NCBI GenBank assembly: GCA_018883625.1
Contig: JAHLFV010000059.1
Span: forward strand, 1 to 14,281
Length of the DNA stretch: 14,281 nucleotides
DNA from: Candidatus Treponema excrementipullorum
GTDB taxonomy: Bacteria; Spirochaetota; Spirochaetia; Treponematales; Treponemataceae
Reading direction: 5' to 3'
The notes under the pieces: generated by a model
The model's input: the letters and a program-made list of their open reading frames with translations, nothing else
What the model was told of the DNA's origin: nothing
Database searches by the model: none
Part shown: positions 6,519-14,281 of the stretch, one piece after another
Layout: each line of letters starts with the position of its first letter
Numbering within the stretch: the first letter of the stretch is position 1
Position numbers and translations under genes: made by a program

Positions 6519-8213
6519 ATGAAAAGCGACAACGCAACAAAAGGATTGGCCCGAGCTCCCCACAGGTCATTGTTTAAAGCCATGGGGTATACTGACGAAG
6601 AACTGGAACGCCCTTTGGTTGGCGTGTGTTGTGCTAAGAATGAAATAATTCCGGGGCATATTAATCTTGATAAAATAGCAGAAGCGGTAAAAGCCGGTGT
6701 CCGTATGGCAGGAGGTACACCCATTGAGTTCCCTGCTATCGGTGTCTGTGATGGTATTGCCATGGGACACGAAGGCATGAGATACTCTTTGGTGACCCGG
6801 GAACTTATCGCTGATTCCATAGAATGTATGGCCAAAGCTCACCAGTTTGACGCTTTGGTAATGATTCCTAACTGTGATAAAATCGTTCCCGGTATGCTTA
6901 TGGCAGCAGGACGACTGAATTTGCCTACAGTTTTTTGTTCCGGCGGTCCCATGATGCCGGGGCGATTACCGGGGGCTGACAGCTGTTATAAAGACAATCC
7001 TTATAGTGGAAAAAACCTAAGTCTTACCGATATGTTTGAGGCTGTGGGGGCAGCAAGTGTAGGAAGAATTACGGAAGAACAGCTTTGCGAACTGGAAAAC
7101 GTTGCCTGTCCCGGTTGCGGTTCCTGTTCGGGAATGTTTACTGCCAACAGTATGAACTGTGTTACCGAGGTGTTGGGTATGGGATTGCCCGGTAACGGTA
7201 CAATACCTGCCGTATCGGGGGCCCGCATCGCTTTGGCAAAAAAAGCCGGTATGGCTGTTATGGATATGTTTAATAAAGGTATTACTGCCCGCCAAATCAT
7301 GACGGAAAAAGCTTTTGAAAACGCACTACGGGCAGATATGGCTCTCGGTTGCAGCTCCAACACGGTGCTCCACCTGCCGGCTATCGCTCACGACGCCGGG
7401 GTCAAAATCGACTTACACATGATTAACAATATTTCTGAAAATACCCCCAATCTTTGTCATTTGGCTCCCGCCGGCCACACTTTTATGTCTGACTTGGACG
7501 GCGCAGGCGGAGTTCAGGCTGTTTTGATGGAGTTGGACAAAAAGTCACTGATTCACAGAGATGCTTTGACAGTAACAGGCAAGACTATCGGTGAAAATAT
7601 AGCCTGCGTAAAAAATCGGAATCCCGAAATATTGCGTCCTATAGAAAATCCTTACTCTTCTACCGGCGGTATTGCAATCCTGTTCGGTAATTTGGCTCCC
7701 GACGGAACTGTAGTTAAACGGTCAGCCTGTGCCCCTGAGTTGATGAAACACACCGGTCCTGCCAGAGTTTTTGACTCAGAGGAAGCCTGTTTTAGTGCCG
7801 TGCAAGCGGGTAAAATACACAAAGGTGATGTGGTGGTTATCCGTTATGAAGGACCTCGGGGCGGCCCCGGCATGAGAGAAATGTTGGCAGTAACAGCGGC
7901 TCTTGCAGGCCAGGGGTTGGATAAAGACGTGGCTCTTATCACCGACGGTCGTTTTTCCGGTGCTACTAGAGGTGCCTCTTTGGGACATTGTTCTCCGGAA
8001 GCTGCCGTGGGAGGTCCTATTGCCTTGGTTAAGGAAGGAGATATGATTTCCCTGGATATAAATGCGTATAAAATCACACTGGAAGTTTCTGAAGAAGAAA
8101 TGGAAAAACGTCGGAAAGCTTGGGTATGTCCTCCTGCCAAAGTCACAGAAGGTTATTTAGCCCGATATGCCAAACTTGTTTCTTCCGCTGATAAAGGAGC
8201 CATACTGCAATGA
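6519..8213 (+). CDS. ilvD: Dihydroxy-acid dehydratase (564 aa)
   Basis: This iron-sulphur enzyme dehydrates 2,3-dihydroxy-isovalerate and 2,3-dihydroxy-3-methylvalerate to the keto acids that become valine, leucine and isoleucine. The IlvD/Edd family signatures are clear: NEIIPGHINLDKIAEAVKAG, IGVCDGIAMGHEGM (Cys77), PNCDKIVPGM (Cys119), CPGCGSCSGMFTANSMNC (Cys197, 200, 203) and, near the C-terminus, GRFSGATRG with the likely catalytic Ser480. Which cysteines bind the cluster is inferred from the family. The length is normal. The ATG at 6519 is chosen because GGAG lies 8 bases upstream and the protein then starts as in homologues; the upstream in-frame TTG at 6453 lies in the promoter. It overlaps ilvB by ATGA and heads an amino acid operon. 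Confidence 0.97.
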   Translation: MKSDNATKGLARAPHRSLFKAMGYTDEELERPLVGVCCAKNEIIPGHINLDKIAEAVKAGVRMAGGTPIEFPAIGVCDGIAMGHEGMRYSLVTRELIADSIECMAKAHQFDALVMIPNCDKIVPGMLMAAGRLNLPTVFCSGGPMMPGRLPGADSCYKDNPYSGKNLSLTDMFEAVGAASVGRITEEQLCELENVACPGCGSCSGMFTANSMNCVTEVLGMGLPGNGTIPAVSGARIALAKKAGMAVMDMFNKGITARQIMTEKAFENALRADMALGCSSNTVLHLPAIAHDAGVKIDLHMINNISENTPNLCHLAPAGHTFMSDLDGAGGVQAVLMELDKKSLIHRDALTVTGKTIGENIACVKNRNPEILRPIENPYSSTGGIAILFGNLAPDGTVVKRSACAPELMKHTGPARVFDSEEACFSAVQAGKIHKGDVVVIRYEGPRGGPGMREMLAVTAALAGQGLDKDVALITDGRFSGATRGASLGHCSPEAAVGGPIALVKEGDMISLDINAYKITLEVSEEEMEKRRKAWVCPPAKVTEGYLARYAKLVSSADKGAILQ

Positions 8214-9922
8214 AATGTACAGGTGCACGAATCGTTATAGAATGTTTGTTAGAGCAGGGCGTCAAAGTTGTTTTCGGGTATCCCGGAGGTGCCATCTTAA
8301 ATATTTACGATGAATTGTATAAAAACAAAGACAGAATAACCCATATTCTTACAGCCCATGAGCAGGGAGCATCTCATGCCGCCGACGGTTACAGCCGTTC
8401 AACAGGAAAAACCGGGGTGGTCATGGCAACTTCCGGCCCCGGTGCTACAAATCTTGTTACCGGGATCGCAACAGCTTACATGGATTCAAGCCCTTTGGTA
8501 GCTATAACCTGTAATGTGGCCACTTCTTTGTTGGGCAAAGACAGCTTTCAGGAAATCGATATTACCGGAATCACTATGCCTATTACAAAGCATAATTATA
8601 TTGTCCGGGATGTAGACACTTTGGCTGATACAATCCGAGAAGCATTCATGATAGCGGAAACCGGTCGACCGGGGCCGGTACTTATCGATATTCCGAAAGA
8701 CGTAACAGCGGCTGTTACAGAATACACTCCACCGGTTGTAAACTTTGCTTCAGAAGGGCCCGTTCAGTTGGCAAGAGCTAGCATCCGTCGGGTGACACAT
8801 ATTCAGTCTCCTACTGATGATGGTATCCGCCGAGTGGCAGCCCTGATAAACAGCAGTGAACGTCCTTTCCTGTACGTAGGAGGCGGTGTTGTCATTGACA
8901 GTGCATGGGATGAACTGAAAGAATTGGCAGAAAAACGGAATATTCCTGTGGCTACCAGCCTTATGGGAAAATCTGCCTTTCCTGCAAATCATCCTCTTGC
9001 CTGCGGTATGATAGGAATGCACGGTACAAAGGCTGCCAATACCGGAGCTAATCGTTCTGACTTAATTATCGCCTTGGGAGCCCGTTTTTCAGACAGAGTA
9101 ATTTCTGATTCATCAAAATTTGCTTCAAAAAGTAAAATTCTTCAAATCGATATTGATTCTGCTGAGATAAATAAAAATATTGTAACAGACGATTGTTTAG
9201 TCGGTTCTATAAAAGAAACTCTAAGGCGGCTTCTCCCTCTTGTAGAACCCCGTAGCAGGTCTGAGTGGAATAGTCAGATAGAAGAGTGGAAAACCCATAT
9301 TCCTGCCATGTATACAAAGAAGACAAAATTACACCCTAAGTTTGCTTTAGAGTATGTGTACAAAAAACTGGGAGACAAAGGTATATTGGTAACGGAAGTA
9401 GGGCAGCATCAAATGTGGGCAGCCCAGTTTTATCCTTTCAGCCAACCCAGAAGTTTTATCACTTCCGGAGGATTGGGAACCATGGGGTTTGGAACAGGCG
9501 CAGCTATCGGGGCACAGTTGGCAAATCCCGGCAAAAAAGTTGTCCATTTTGCAGGTGACGGTTCTTTCCGTATGAACAGTACTGAATTGGCAACTATCTT
9601 CCATTATCAGATTCCTATTATTATTCTTGTTATCAATAATGGAACCTTGGGTATGGTTCGTCAGTGGCAGAAGCTGTTTTATGACAAGCGATATTCGGAA
9701 ACTACCTTGGATTTTGGTCCGGATTTTGTTAAATTGGCAGAAGCTTACGGAATTGCAGGGTATCGTGTTTCTACAGAAGAAGAATTTACAGTAGCTTTTG
9801 ACAAAGCAGTGGAATTAAACAAACCTGTGTTGATTGACTGTGGTATGAATATCGACGAAATGGTGTTTCCCATGGTTCCGGCAGGAAAACCCATTGACGA
9901 ATTACTCTTGGATTTAGACTAA
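8210..9922 (+). CDS. ilvB: Acetolactate synthase, large (catalytic) subunit (570 aa)
   Basis: This thiamine-diphosphate enzyme joins pyruvate with pyruvate or 2-oxobutyrate, the first common step of branched-chain amino acid synthesis. FGYPGGAILNIYDEL and AHEQGASHAADGYSR open the pyrimidine-binding domain, with catalytic Glu51. The middle third is the FAD/Rossmann-like domain. The ThDP/Mg motif runs from GDGS (449-452) to NNGTLGM (476-482), followed by RQW (484-486). These and the full length point to the biosynthetic AHAS rather than the catabolic enzyme. AGGAG precedes the start by about 10 bases, and the first ATG overlaps the ilvD stop. No regulatory small subunit gene follows: dapL comes next after 36 bases. 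The equivalent of the well-known Pro in the G-x-V-P segment is Ala104. The symbol could equally be ilvI or ilvG. Confidence 0.95.
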   Translation: MKCTGARIVIECLLEQGVKVVFGYPGGAILNIYDELYKNKDRITHILTAHEQGASHAADGYSRSTGKTGVVMATSGPGATNLVTGIATAYMDSSPLVAITCNVATSLLGKDSFQEIDITGITMPITKHNYIVRDVDTLADTIREAFMIAETGRPGPVLIDIPKDVTAAVTEYTPPVVNFASEGPVQLARASIRRVTHIQSPTDDGIRRVAALINSSERPFLYVGGGVVIDSAWDELKELAEKRNIPVATSLMGKSAFPANHPLACGMIGMHGTKAANTGANRSDLIIALGARFSDRVISDSSKFASKSKILQIDIDSAEINKNIVTDDCLVGSIKETLRRLLPLVEPRSRSEWNSQIEEWKTHIPAMYTKKTKLHPKFALEYVYKKLGDKGILVTEVGQHQMWAAQFYPFSQPRSFITSGGLGTMGFGTGAAIGAQLANPGKKVVHFAGDGSFRMNSTELATIFHYQIPIIILVINNGTLGMVRQWQKLFYDKRYSETTLDFGPDFVKLAEAYGIAGYRVSTEEEFTVAFDKAVELNKPVLIDCGMNIDEMVFPMVPAGKPIDELLLDLD

Positions 9923-9958
9923 TTCTTTTTATAGAAATAAAGTATTATAGGAGATATA

Positions 9959-11191
9959 ATGATTAAGAAGAACCCTACTTTTACCAATTTAGCTGCCGGA
10001 TATCTTTTTCCTGAGATAGGAAAAAGACGTCGAGCCTTTGCTGCCGCACATCCTGATGCAGATATTATCAGTTTGGGAATCGGTAATACTACGGAGCCTT
10101 TAACACCCCATGTAGTTGAGGGCTTAAAAAAATATGTAGAAGGTTTAGGTACTCCGGCAGGATATTCCGGATATGGAGATGACAGTGCCGGAGAGCCGAC
10201 TTTAAGAGAAAAGATTGCTTCTGTTTTGTACAAAGGTTTGGTCAGTGCCGATGAAGTTTTTGTGTCAGACGGGGCAAAATGTGACGTAGGCCGTATTCAG
10301 CAAATGTTTGGTTCAGATGTACCTGTAGCTGTGCAAGATCCGGCTTATCCTGTGTATGTTGACGGAGCTGTCATGGTGGGAGCTGCAGGAAAAATGCCTG
10401 CTACCGATAAAGGGTATCAAGATATAGTTTATATGCCTTGTTTGCCGGAAAATAACTTTTTCCCGGACTTGTCAGTAGTGAAGCCCAACAGTCTGATTTT
10501 TTTCTGTTCCCCAAATAATCCTACAGGAGCTGTCGCTACTCGGGAAGAGTTAAAGAAACTGGTAGATTTTGCCAAAGCCCAAGGATGTATTATCATTTTT
10601 GACGGTGCTTATTCCGCATTCATCCGGCAGGATGGTTTACCTACCACCATTTATGAAATCGAAGGGGCAAAAGATTGTGCCATTGAGATAAACTCTTTTT
10701 CAAAACCTATCGGTTTTACGGGAGTTCGTTTGGGATGGACAATTGTTCCAAAAAATCTGTGTTTTGAAGACGGAACTCCAGTTCAAAACATATGGACCCG
10801 TTTGACAAACACTTTCTTTAATGGAGCTTCCAACATAGCACAGGCCGGAGGACTGGCTTCTTTGGAGCCTCAAGGTTTGGAAGAAACCAGAAAACTTGTT
10901 GATTACTACCTTGAAAATGCTGCGTTGATAAAAAAAGCTTTGGAGGGAGAGAATTTCAAAAAAGCAGGTGTGGAAGTGTACGGACAAGGCAACGCCCCAT
11001 ATTTGTGGGTTCGTTTCCCCGGTAGATCTAGCTGGGAAATGTTCGATAAAATATTGGAAGAGTGTCATGTAGTTACCACTCCCGGTTCCGGCTTTGGTCC
11101 TGCAGGGGAGACATTTATACGATTCAGCTCCTTTGGACATCGCGATGCGGTAATAAAGGCCTGCCAACGTTTATCACAGTTGAAACTGTAA
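9959..11191 (+). CDS. dapL: LL-diaminopimelate aminotransferase (410 aa)
   Basis: This is a fold-type I PLP aminotransferase that converts tetrahydrodipicolinate directly to LL-2,6-diaminopimelate with glutamate as donor, bypassing the acylated intermediates of the DapD/C/E route. Evidence: N-terminal GIGNTTEPLTPHVVEGL, the GYGDDSAGEPTLREKIA segment, DPAYPVYVD, SPNNPTGAV, and SFSKPIGFTGVRLGW with the PLP-binding Lys249. The length of 410 is the standard DapL size. AGGAG lies 5 bases before the ATG. It is the third gene of the ilvD-ilvB operon and is closed by a hairpin terminator. The product may feed lysine synthesis, peptidoglycan or both. A different amino-acceptor role cannot be ruled out from sequence, but the DapL match is strong. 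Confidence 0.93.
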   Translation: MIKKNPTFTNLAAGYLFPEIGKRRRAFAAAHPDADIISLGIGNTTEPLTPHVVEGLKKYVEGLGTPAGYSGYGDDSAGEPTLREKIASVLYKGLVSADEVFVSDGAKCDVGRIQQMFGSDVPVAVQDPAYPVYVDGAVMVGAAGKMPATDKGYQDIVYMPCLPENNFFPDLSVVKPNSLIFFCSPNNPTGAVATREELKKLVDFAKAQGCIIIFDGAYSAFIRQDGLPTTIYEIEGAKDCAIEINSFSKPIGFTGVRLGWTIVPKNLCFEDGTPVQNIWTRLTNTFFNGASNIAQAGGLASLEPQGLEETRKLVDYYLENAALIKKALEGENFKKAGVEVYGQGNAPYLWVRFPGRSSWEMFDKILEECHVVTTPGSGFGPAGETFIRFSSFGHRDAVIKACQRLSQLKL

Positions 11192-11193
11192 AT

Positions 11194-11252
11194 AAAAAAA
11201 AGCTACCAAAAGTGCCTGCTTCCAAAACCAGTACTTTCCGGTAGCTTTTTTT
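11194..11252. terminator. Bidirectional rho-independent terminator
   Basis: GCTACC (11202-11207) pairs with GGTAGC (11240-11245). An inner pairing AAAGT/ACTTT extends the stem after a small bulge. A run of 7 T follows on the plus strand (11246-11252), and the A-run before the stem (11194-11201) gives a matching T-run on the minus strand. It starts 2 bases past the dapL stop and lies about 30 bases past the stop of the converging barrel-protein gene, so it can end both transcripts. Confidence 0.85.
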
Positions 11253-11284
11253 GTAGGTTAATACGGAAATATCTGCATCCGATA

Positions 11285-12490
11285 CTACAATTGAACAGTG
11301 TAGCCTATATTTAGACAGATGTTTTGGTGTTCGGAAACGATTTGTAGTAAATCAATTTTGCCGGCAATTTTCAAGACACCACGGGATAATCCTACTTCAA
11401 AAAAAGGTGAAAACATTAAAGATACATCGGAAAACTTAATCCCTTTAAGGGTAGCAAGATCTTTGTCGATTACAGAAAGAGTTATATGACTTCCTGCAGT
11501 AAAAACACTGGATCCTACTGAAATATTTTCCTTATATATAGCTAAATTAAATCCAAAAGGATAGTCAATAAAAAAAGTATCCTCTGTGAAGGTCTTGGGC
11601 ATGTTAAAGAGGGAGATATCCATGCTTATGGCACCAAAGTCAAATCTTGGTTCAAAAAGGAAATGAACATCTTCCAATTTTAACATTTTATCGCCTTCTT
11701 CAGGATTAAAACGTAATCTGTTTATACCTGCTTGCAAAAAGAGCGAAAAATATCTGCCTGTTTTAAAAAGCATCGTACCGGATGCATGCATATCTACATG
11801 ACGAACCAAAAGAATAACTTTGTCTCCGTTTGATTCCTGGTTTTCAAAGGGAATATTTAGCCCGGCTGCCAAATCTATAGTTGCATATTTGAACAATCCG
11901 GCGTACCGTAAATCAAAGTTCAATTGAGACAAATCAACTGCCTGGTTAAGGTACATATATGTTGATACGGCGTGAGGTTGGGAAAAACGCATAGTGTAAG
12001 ATAGGCCCATATTTTTTCGAGGATACATAACAGAACCCATAAGACCTTTCCAAGTTCCCGTTATTCTCGATGCAATGGGAGCTATACCGAAATGTCTTTG
12101 TAAAAAAACATCCGAACCGATGGACTCATACTCTCCGCCAAACAGGGCTATATGATGGGTCAAATCTCCACCGTGAAAAGTGGCTGCAAGTGATATTTCG
12201 TCGATAGATACTAAAGATTCTATGTCAGTAAATAAAAATTGTTTTGTTAAATTGAGAGTCTTCAGAGAAGCAACGGTCCTAAACTGGAAAATACTTCCGA
12301 AATTAAACTGTCCAGCAAAAAAAGCATCCAAGTTAGCAACAACTTTTTTTTCTCCTGTACCGTTTTGCAACGAACCTGCTGCACCGGCATATCCGCTGAA
12401 GACTCCTTGACCGAAAGTCGGCAGTGCAAGAAAAAGAGATGTGAAAACAAATAACCAAATTTTTTTCAGAAAATAATTTTTCTTGACCAT
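11285..12490 (-). CDS. Predicted outer-membrane beta-barrel protein (401 aa)
   Basis: A classical signal peptide (MVKKNYFLKKIWLFVFTSLFLALPTFGQ, cut near residue 27-28) is followed by a protein made almost entirely of alternating polar/hydrophobic strands and glycine-rich turns, for example HIALFGGEYESIG, YFSLFLQAGINRL and FSPFFEVGLSRG. The C-terminal strand reads ICLNIGYTVQL, alternating as in barrel strands but without the usual terminal aromatic residue. No cysteine-based lipobox is seen. I do not recognise the family, and neither pore nor adhesin function can be assigned. AAGGAA lies 5 bases before the ATG. It is convergent with dapL and divergent from cheA, with a 173-base intergenic region. 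A sigma-28-like box may drive it, but this is weak. Confidence 0.8.
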   Translation of the reverse strand: MVKKNYFLKKIWLFVFTSLFLALPTFGQGVFSGYAGAAGSLQNGTGEKKVVANLDAFFAGQFNFGSIFQFRTVASLKTLNLTKQFLFTDIESLVSIDEISLAATFHGGDLTHHIALFGGEYESIGSDVFLQRHFGIAPIASRITGTWKGLMGSVMYPRKNMGLSYTMRFSQPHAVSTYMYLNQAVDLSQLNFDLRYAGLFKYATIDLAAGLNIPFENQESNGDKVILLVRHVDMHASGTMLFKTGRYFSLFLQAGINRLRFNPEEGDKMLKLEDVHFLFEPRFDFGAISMDISLFNMPKTFTEDTFFIDYPFGFNLAIYKENISVGSSVFTAGSHITLSVIDKDLATLKGIKFSDVSLMFSPFFEVGLSRGVLKIAGKIDLLQIVSEHQNICLNIGYTVQL

Positions 12491-12567
12491 ATATATTCCT
12501 TATTGATAGACACTCTTTAAAAATATCGACAAATTCGGCAAATTCTTGACTCATGTACAGAGTAGTG

Positions 12568-12609
12568 AAAAAAATTACAGAATTGAAAAAATAAAGAAAA
12601 AATAAAAAA
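12568..12609. other. Run of A-tracts upstream of cheA
   Basis: Four A-tracts lie at 12568-12574, 12586-12591, 12597-12602 and 12604-12609, partly spaced at helical intervals. They stand about 20-60 bases upstream of the cheA -35 and could act as a curved or UP-element-like region. The rest of the 12491-12663 intergenic stretch holds the two divergent promoters and no recognisable gene. Confidence 0.35.
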
Positions 12610-12627
12610 TATCTGCAAAGTTTCCTC

Positions 12628-12655
12628 TTGACTTATCTTCCATTGCGTATAAAAT
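12628..12655 (+). promoter_or_regulatory. Candidate cheA promoter, implying a near-leaderless mRNA
   Basis: TTGACT (12628-12633), 16 bases, then TAAAAT (12650-12655); each box matches consensus at 5 of 6. The last base of the -10 is only 8 bases before the cheA ATG, so transcription would start about 1-3 bases before the start codon. No ribosome-binding site is present between them. Confidence 0.5.
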
Positions 12656-12663
12656 GATAAGAT

Positions 12664-14281
12664 ATGAGTGACTATCTTGACATCAACAATGAGGAATTGC
12701 TCAAAGACTTCTTCAGTGAAGCTGATCAGCAGGTAGAAAACCTGGAAAGCAATATTTTAGTTATAGAAAATGACCCCTCTAACAGAGAAGCAATCGATGA
12801 AATTTTCCGTGCTGCTCACACCCTAAAGGGTGGTTCTGCTACAGTAGAGATGATGGAGTTGTCGTCTTTTACCCACGTAGTTGAAGACCTTTTAGATGAG
12901 ATCCGTTCAGACAGAGTTGAGGTAACGGAAGATGTTGTGGATATTTTGCTTTCTTCCATCGATGTTATCAAAGCTATGTTGGAAGCCCGTCAGAACGGGG
13001 ATGTCTATCAAGCTGATGTCGAGCCTATCAAGAACACTCTCAAGTCCTTTATTCCCGAAAAAGAGGGGAAGAAAGGTAAGACCGAAAAAGTTGCAAAGTC
13101 AGCACCTGCACCTGTTGCTCCGGTCTCTGTAGCTACACCCGTTACAAGTACGTCGGATGCGTTGCCTTCTCCTGCTGCCGGATTGACGGAGTACGAAATA
13201 TTAGAGTTGAAGGAGAATTGTGAACCCGGTCAAAAACTTTGGGGCGTAACGGTTCTGTTTGATGAAAGTAATCCCATGAATTCTGTGGGAGGAATTCAGG
13301 TCTTTGCTGCTCTTAAGAAGAAAGGCCTGGTTCTCAGGACAAATCCTGATTTTGATGCGCTGTATGAAGACGAATTTCATCCTCAGGTCGTCTATTACTT
13401 GGCTTCCAGTGCCACTGGCGAAGAGTTGGAAGACACAGCCTTTATGTCTGATGTTACTACTTGTGTTGATGCCCAACCATTAGAGGAAGCTTTTAGTAAA
13501 GTTTCAGCTTCTCCTGTTGCTTCAATTCCTGTACAGCAGGTTGCTCCTGCGATTACCGCTTCTGCAACGCCTGTTTCTACCGTTGCACCGGTGGCGGAGG
13601 TATCAAAAGCAGAAGATGTTGTTTCAAAAGAGATATCTGCAGAGAAAGACACCTCTGTATCGGAGACCGCAACCTCAGAGAAAAAGGTTGCCCCTAAAAC
13701 AGATGCAAAAAAGCCATCTGTTGGTCACTCCAATTCAGGTAGCGTATTGCGGGTAGATGCCAAGCGTATAGATTATTTGCTGAACCTTGTTAGTGAGACA
13801 GTTATCACCAAGGCAGCGTTTAATCAGATTTCAGTTCACATTGGTGAATTATTAACACAGTTTCAGGTCATTGACGCTGCATACAAAGAAAAAGTTCATA
13901 CACTATTTGAACAGTTGCCTCGTTATTTGGAAGAAATACAAAACGGTGCTTCCGTTAAAGATATCCGAGCTTCCATTACGGATGAATTCGGAGATTTGTT
14001 CAGTACCTTTGACGGTTTTGAAGGTGATTTCAAAGGTATAACTACAAAGTTTAGATCTTCTACACAGAATTTGGGTCGTATTGCCGGAGAACTTCAGGAA
14101 GGTGTAATGAAGATCCGTATGGTTCCCATCAGTCAGATATTCTCTCGTTTCCCACGGGTTGTTCGAGATTTAAGCCGTGACTTAAACAAGAAAGTTAATT
14201 TGGTGATAGAAGGTGAAGATACCGAATTGGACAAATCAGTTACGGAAGACTTGTTGGATCCCATTATGCACTGTGTGAGAA
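12664..14281 (+). CDS. cheA: Chemotaxis histidine kinase CheA, 5' part (539 codons; runs off the window)
   Basis: CheA autophosphorylates and passes phosphate to CheY to set flagellar rotation. P1 (Hpt): residues about 1-130, with the phospho-acceptor His52 in AAHTLKGGSAT. A P/A/V-rich linker (about 140-172) leads to a P2-like domain (about 175-275) for CheY docking. A long A/V/S/T/K-rich linker (about 279-358) follows. P3 (dimerisation) starts at VLRVDAKRIDYLLNLVSETVIT (361-382) and ends at LGRIAGELQEGVMKIRMVP (470-488). Between these lie about 60 residues more than in canonical CheA. The ATPase (P4) begins at FSRFPRVVRDLSRDL, and the sequence ends in the N-box at DPIMHCVR. The start at 12664 is forced, since an in-frame TAA stands 6 bases upstream. 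There is no Shine-Dalgarno site. In treponemes cheW, cheX and cheY usually follow. Confidence 0.95.
   Translation, partial: MSDYLDINNEELLKDFFSEADQQVENLESNILVIENDPSNREAIDEIFRAAHTLKGGSATVEMMELSSFTHVVEDLLDEIRSDRVEVTEDVVDILLSSIDVIKAMLEARQNGDVYQADVEPIKNTLKSFIPEKEGKKGKTEKVAKSAPAPVAPVSVATPVTSTSDALPSPAAGLTEYEILELKENCEPGQKLWGVTVLFDESNPMNSVGGIQVFAALKKKGLVLRTNPDFDALYEDEFHPQVVYYLASSATGEELEDTAFMSDVTTCVDAQPLEEAFSKVSASPVASIPVQQVAPAITASATPVSTVAPVAEVSKAEDVVSKEISAEKDTSVSETATSEKKVAPKTDAKKPSVGHSNSGSVLRVDAKRIDYLLNLVSETVITKAAFNQISVHIGELLTQFQVIDAAYKEKVHTLFEQLPRYLEEIQNGASVKDIRASITDEFGDLFSTFDGFEGDFKGITTKFRSSTQNLGRIAGELQEGVMKIRMVPISQIFSRFPRVVRDLSRDLNKKVNLVIEGEDTELDKSVTEDLLDPIMHCVR

Noticed and set aside
11192..11284. 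A possible small RNA between dapL and the barrel gene.
   Set aside because: The hairpin with T-runs on both strands is fully explained as a convergent terminator, and no promoter is seen for a separate transcript.
12262..12554. Short minus-strand frames overlapping the barrel-protein N-terminus.
   Set aside because: They are other-frame shadows of the barrel gene, whose signal peptide, ribosome-binding site and full-length frame are much better supported.
13395..13652. Minus-strand frame rich in Ala, Thr and Ser within cheA.
   Set aside because: It is the antisense of the repetitive CheA P2-P3 linker; low complexity produces open frames on the opposite strand.

Overview
The window looks like chromosomal DNA from a treponeme (spirochaete, genus Treponema or close). 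The main evidence is the partial CheA at the right end. Its N-terminus (MSDYLDINNEELL...) and unusually long dimerisation region recall treponemal CheA from memory. An LL-diaminopimelate aminotransferase, a spirochaete-style outer-membrane barrel protein and AT-rich intergenic DNA agree with this. No phage, transposon, CRISPR array, tRNA or rRNA was seen, and coding density is high, with no gap above about 300 bases.

Left block (1-6349, all on the minus strand, described in transcription order from right to left). A padR - HAAS/DUF1700 - DUF4097 - pspC operon starts from a near-consensus promoter that has a perfect 23-bp palindrome over its -10 box. This is a known type of PadR-controlled envelope-stress module. 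It is followed by a PfkB-family sugar/nucleoside kinase that may be leaderless. Next come a 907-residue membrane-anchored protein of unknown function with a propeller-like C-terminal half, and a lipoprotein cut by the window edge.

Middle block (6519-11191, plus strand). This is an ilvD - ilvB - dapL operon that makes branched-chain keto-acid precursors and LL-diaminopimelate. It is transcribed divergently from padR. A perfect 25-bp inverted repeat lies over its likely promoter. Neither an acetolactate synthase small subunit (ilvN/ilvH) nor ilvC is in the window. The operon ends in a strong hairpin terminator that can serve both strands.

Right block. A 401-residue predicted outer-membrane beta-barrel protein (minus strand) converges on dapL. 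Divergent from it is cheA (plus strand, first 539 codons present), the histidine kinase of chemotaxis. cheA lacks a ribosome-binding site, and its best promoter ends only 8 bases before the ATG.

The most interesting points are the possible leaderless starts of cheA and the PfkB kinase, the roughly 60-residue insertion in CheA P3, the two palindromic operators in the padR/ilvD intergenic region, and dapL placed in a branched-chain amino acid operon. I see no clear evidence of a wholly new system.
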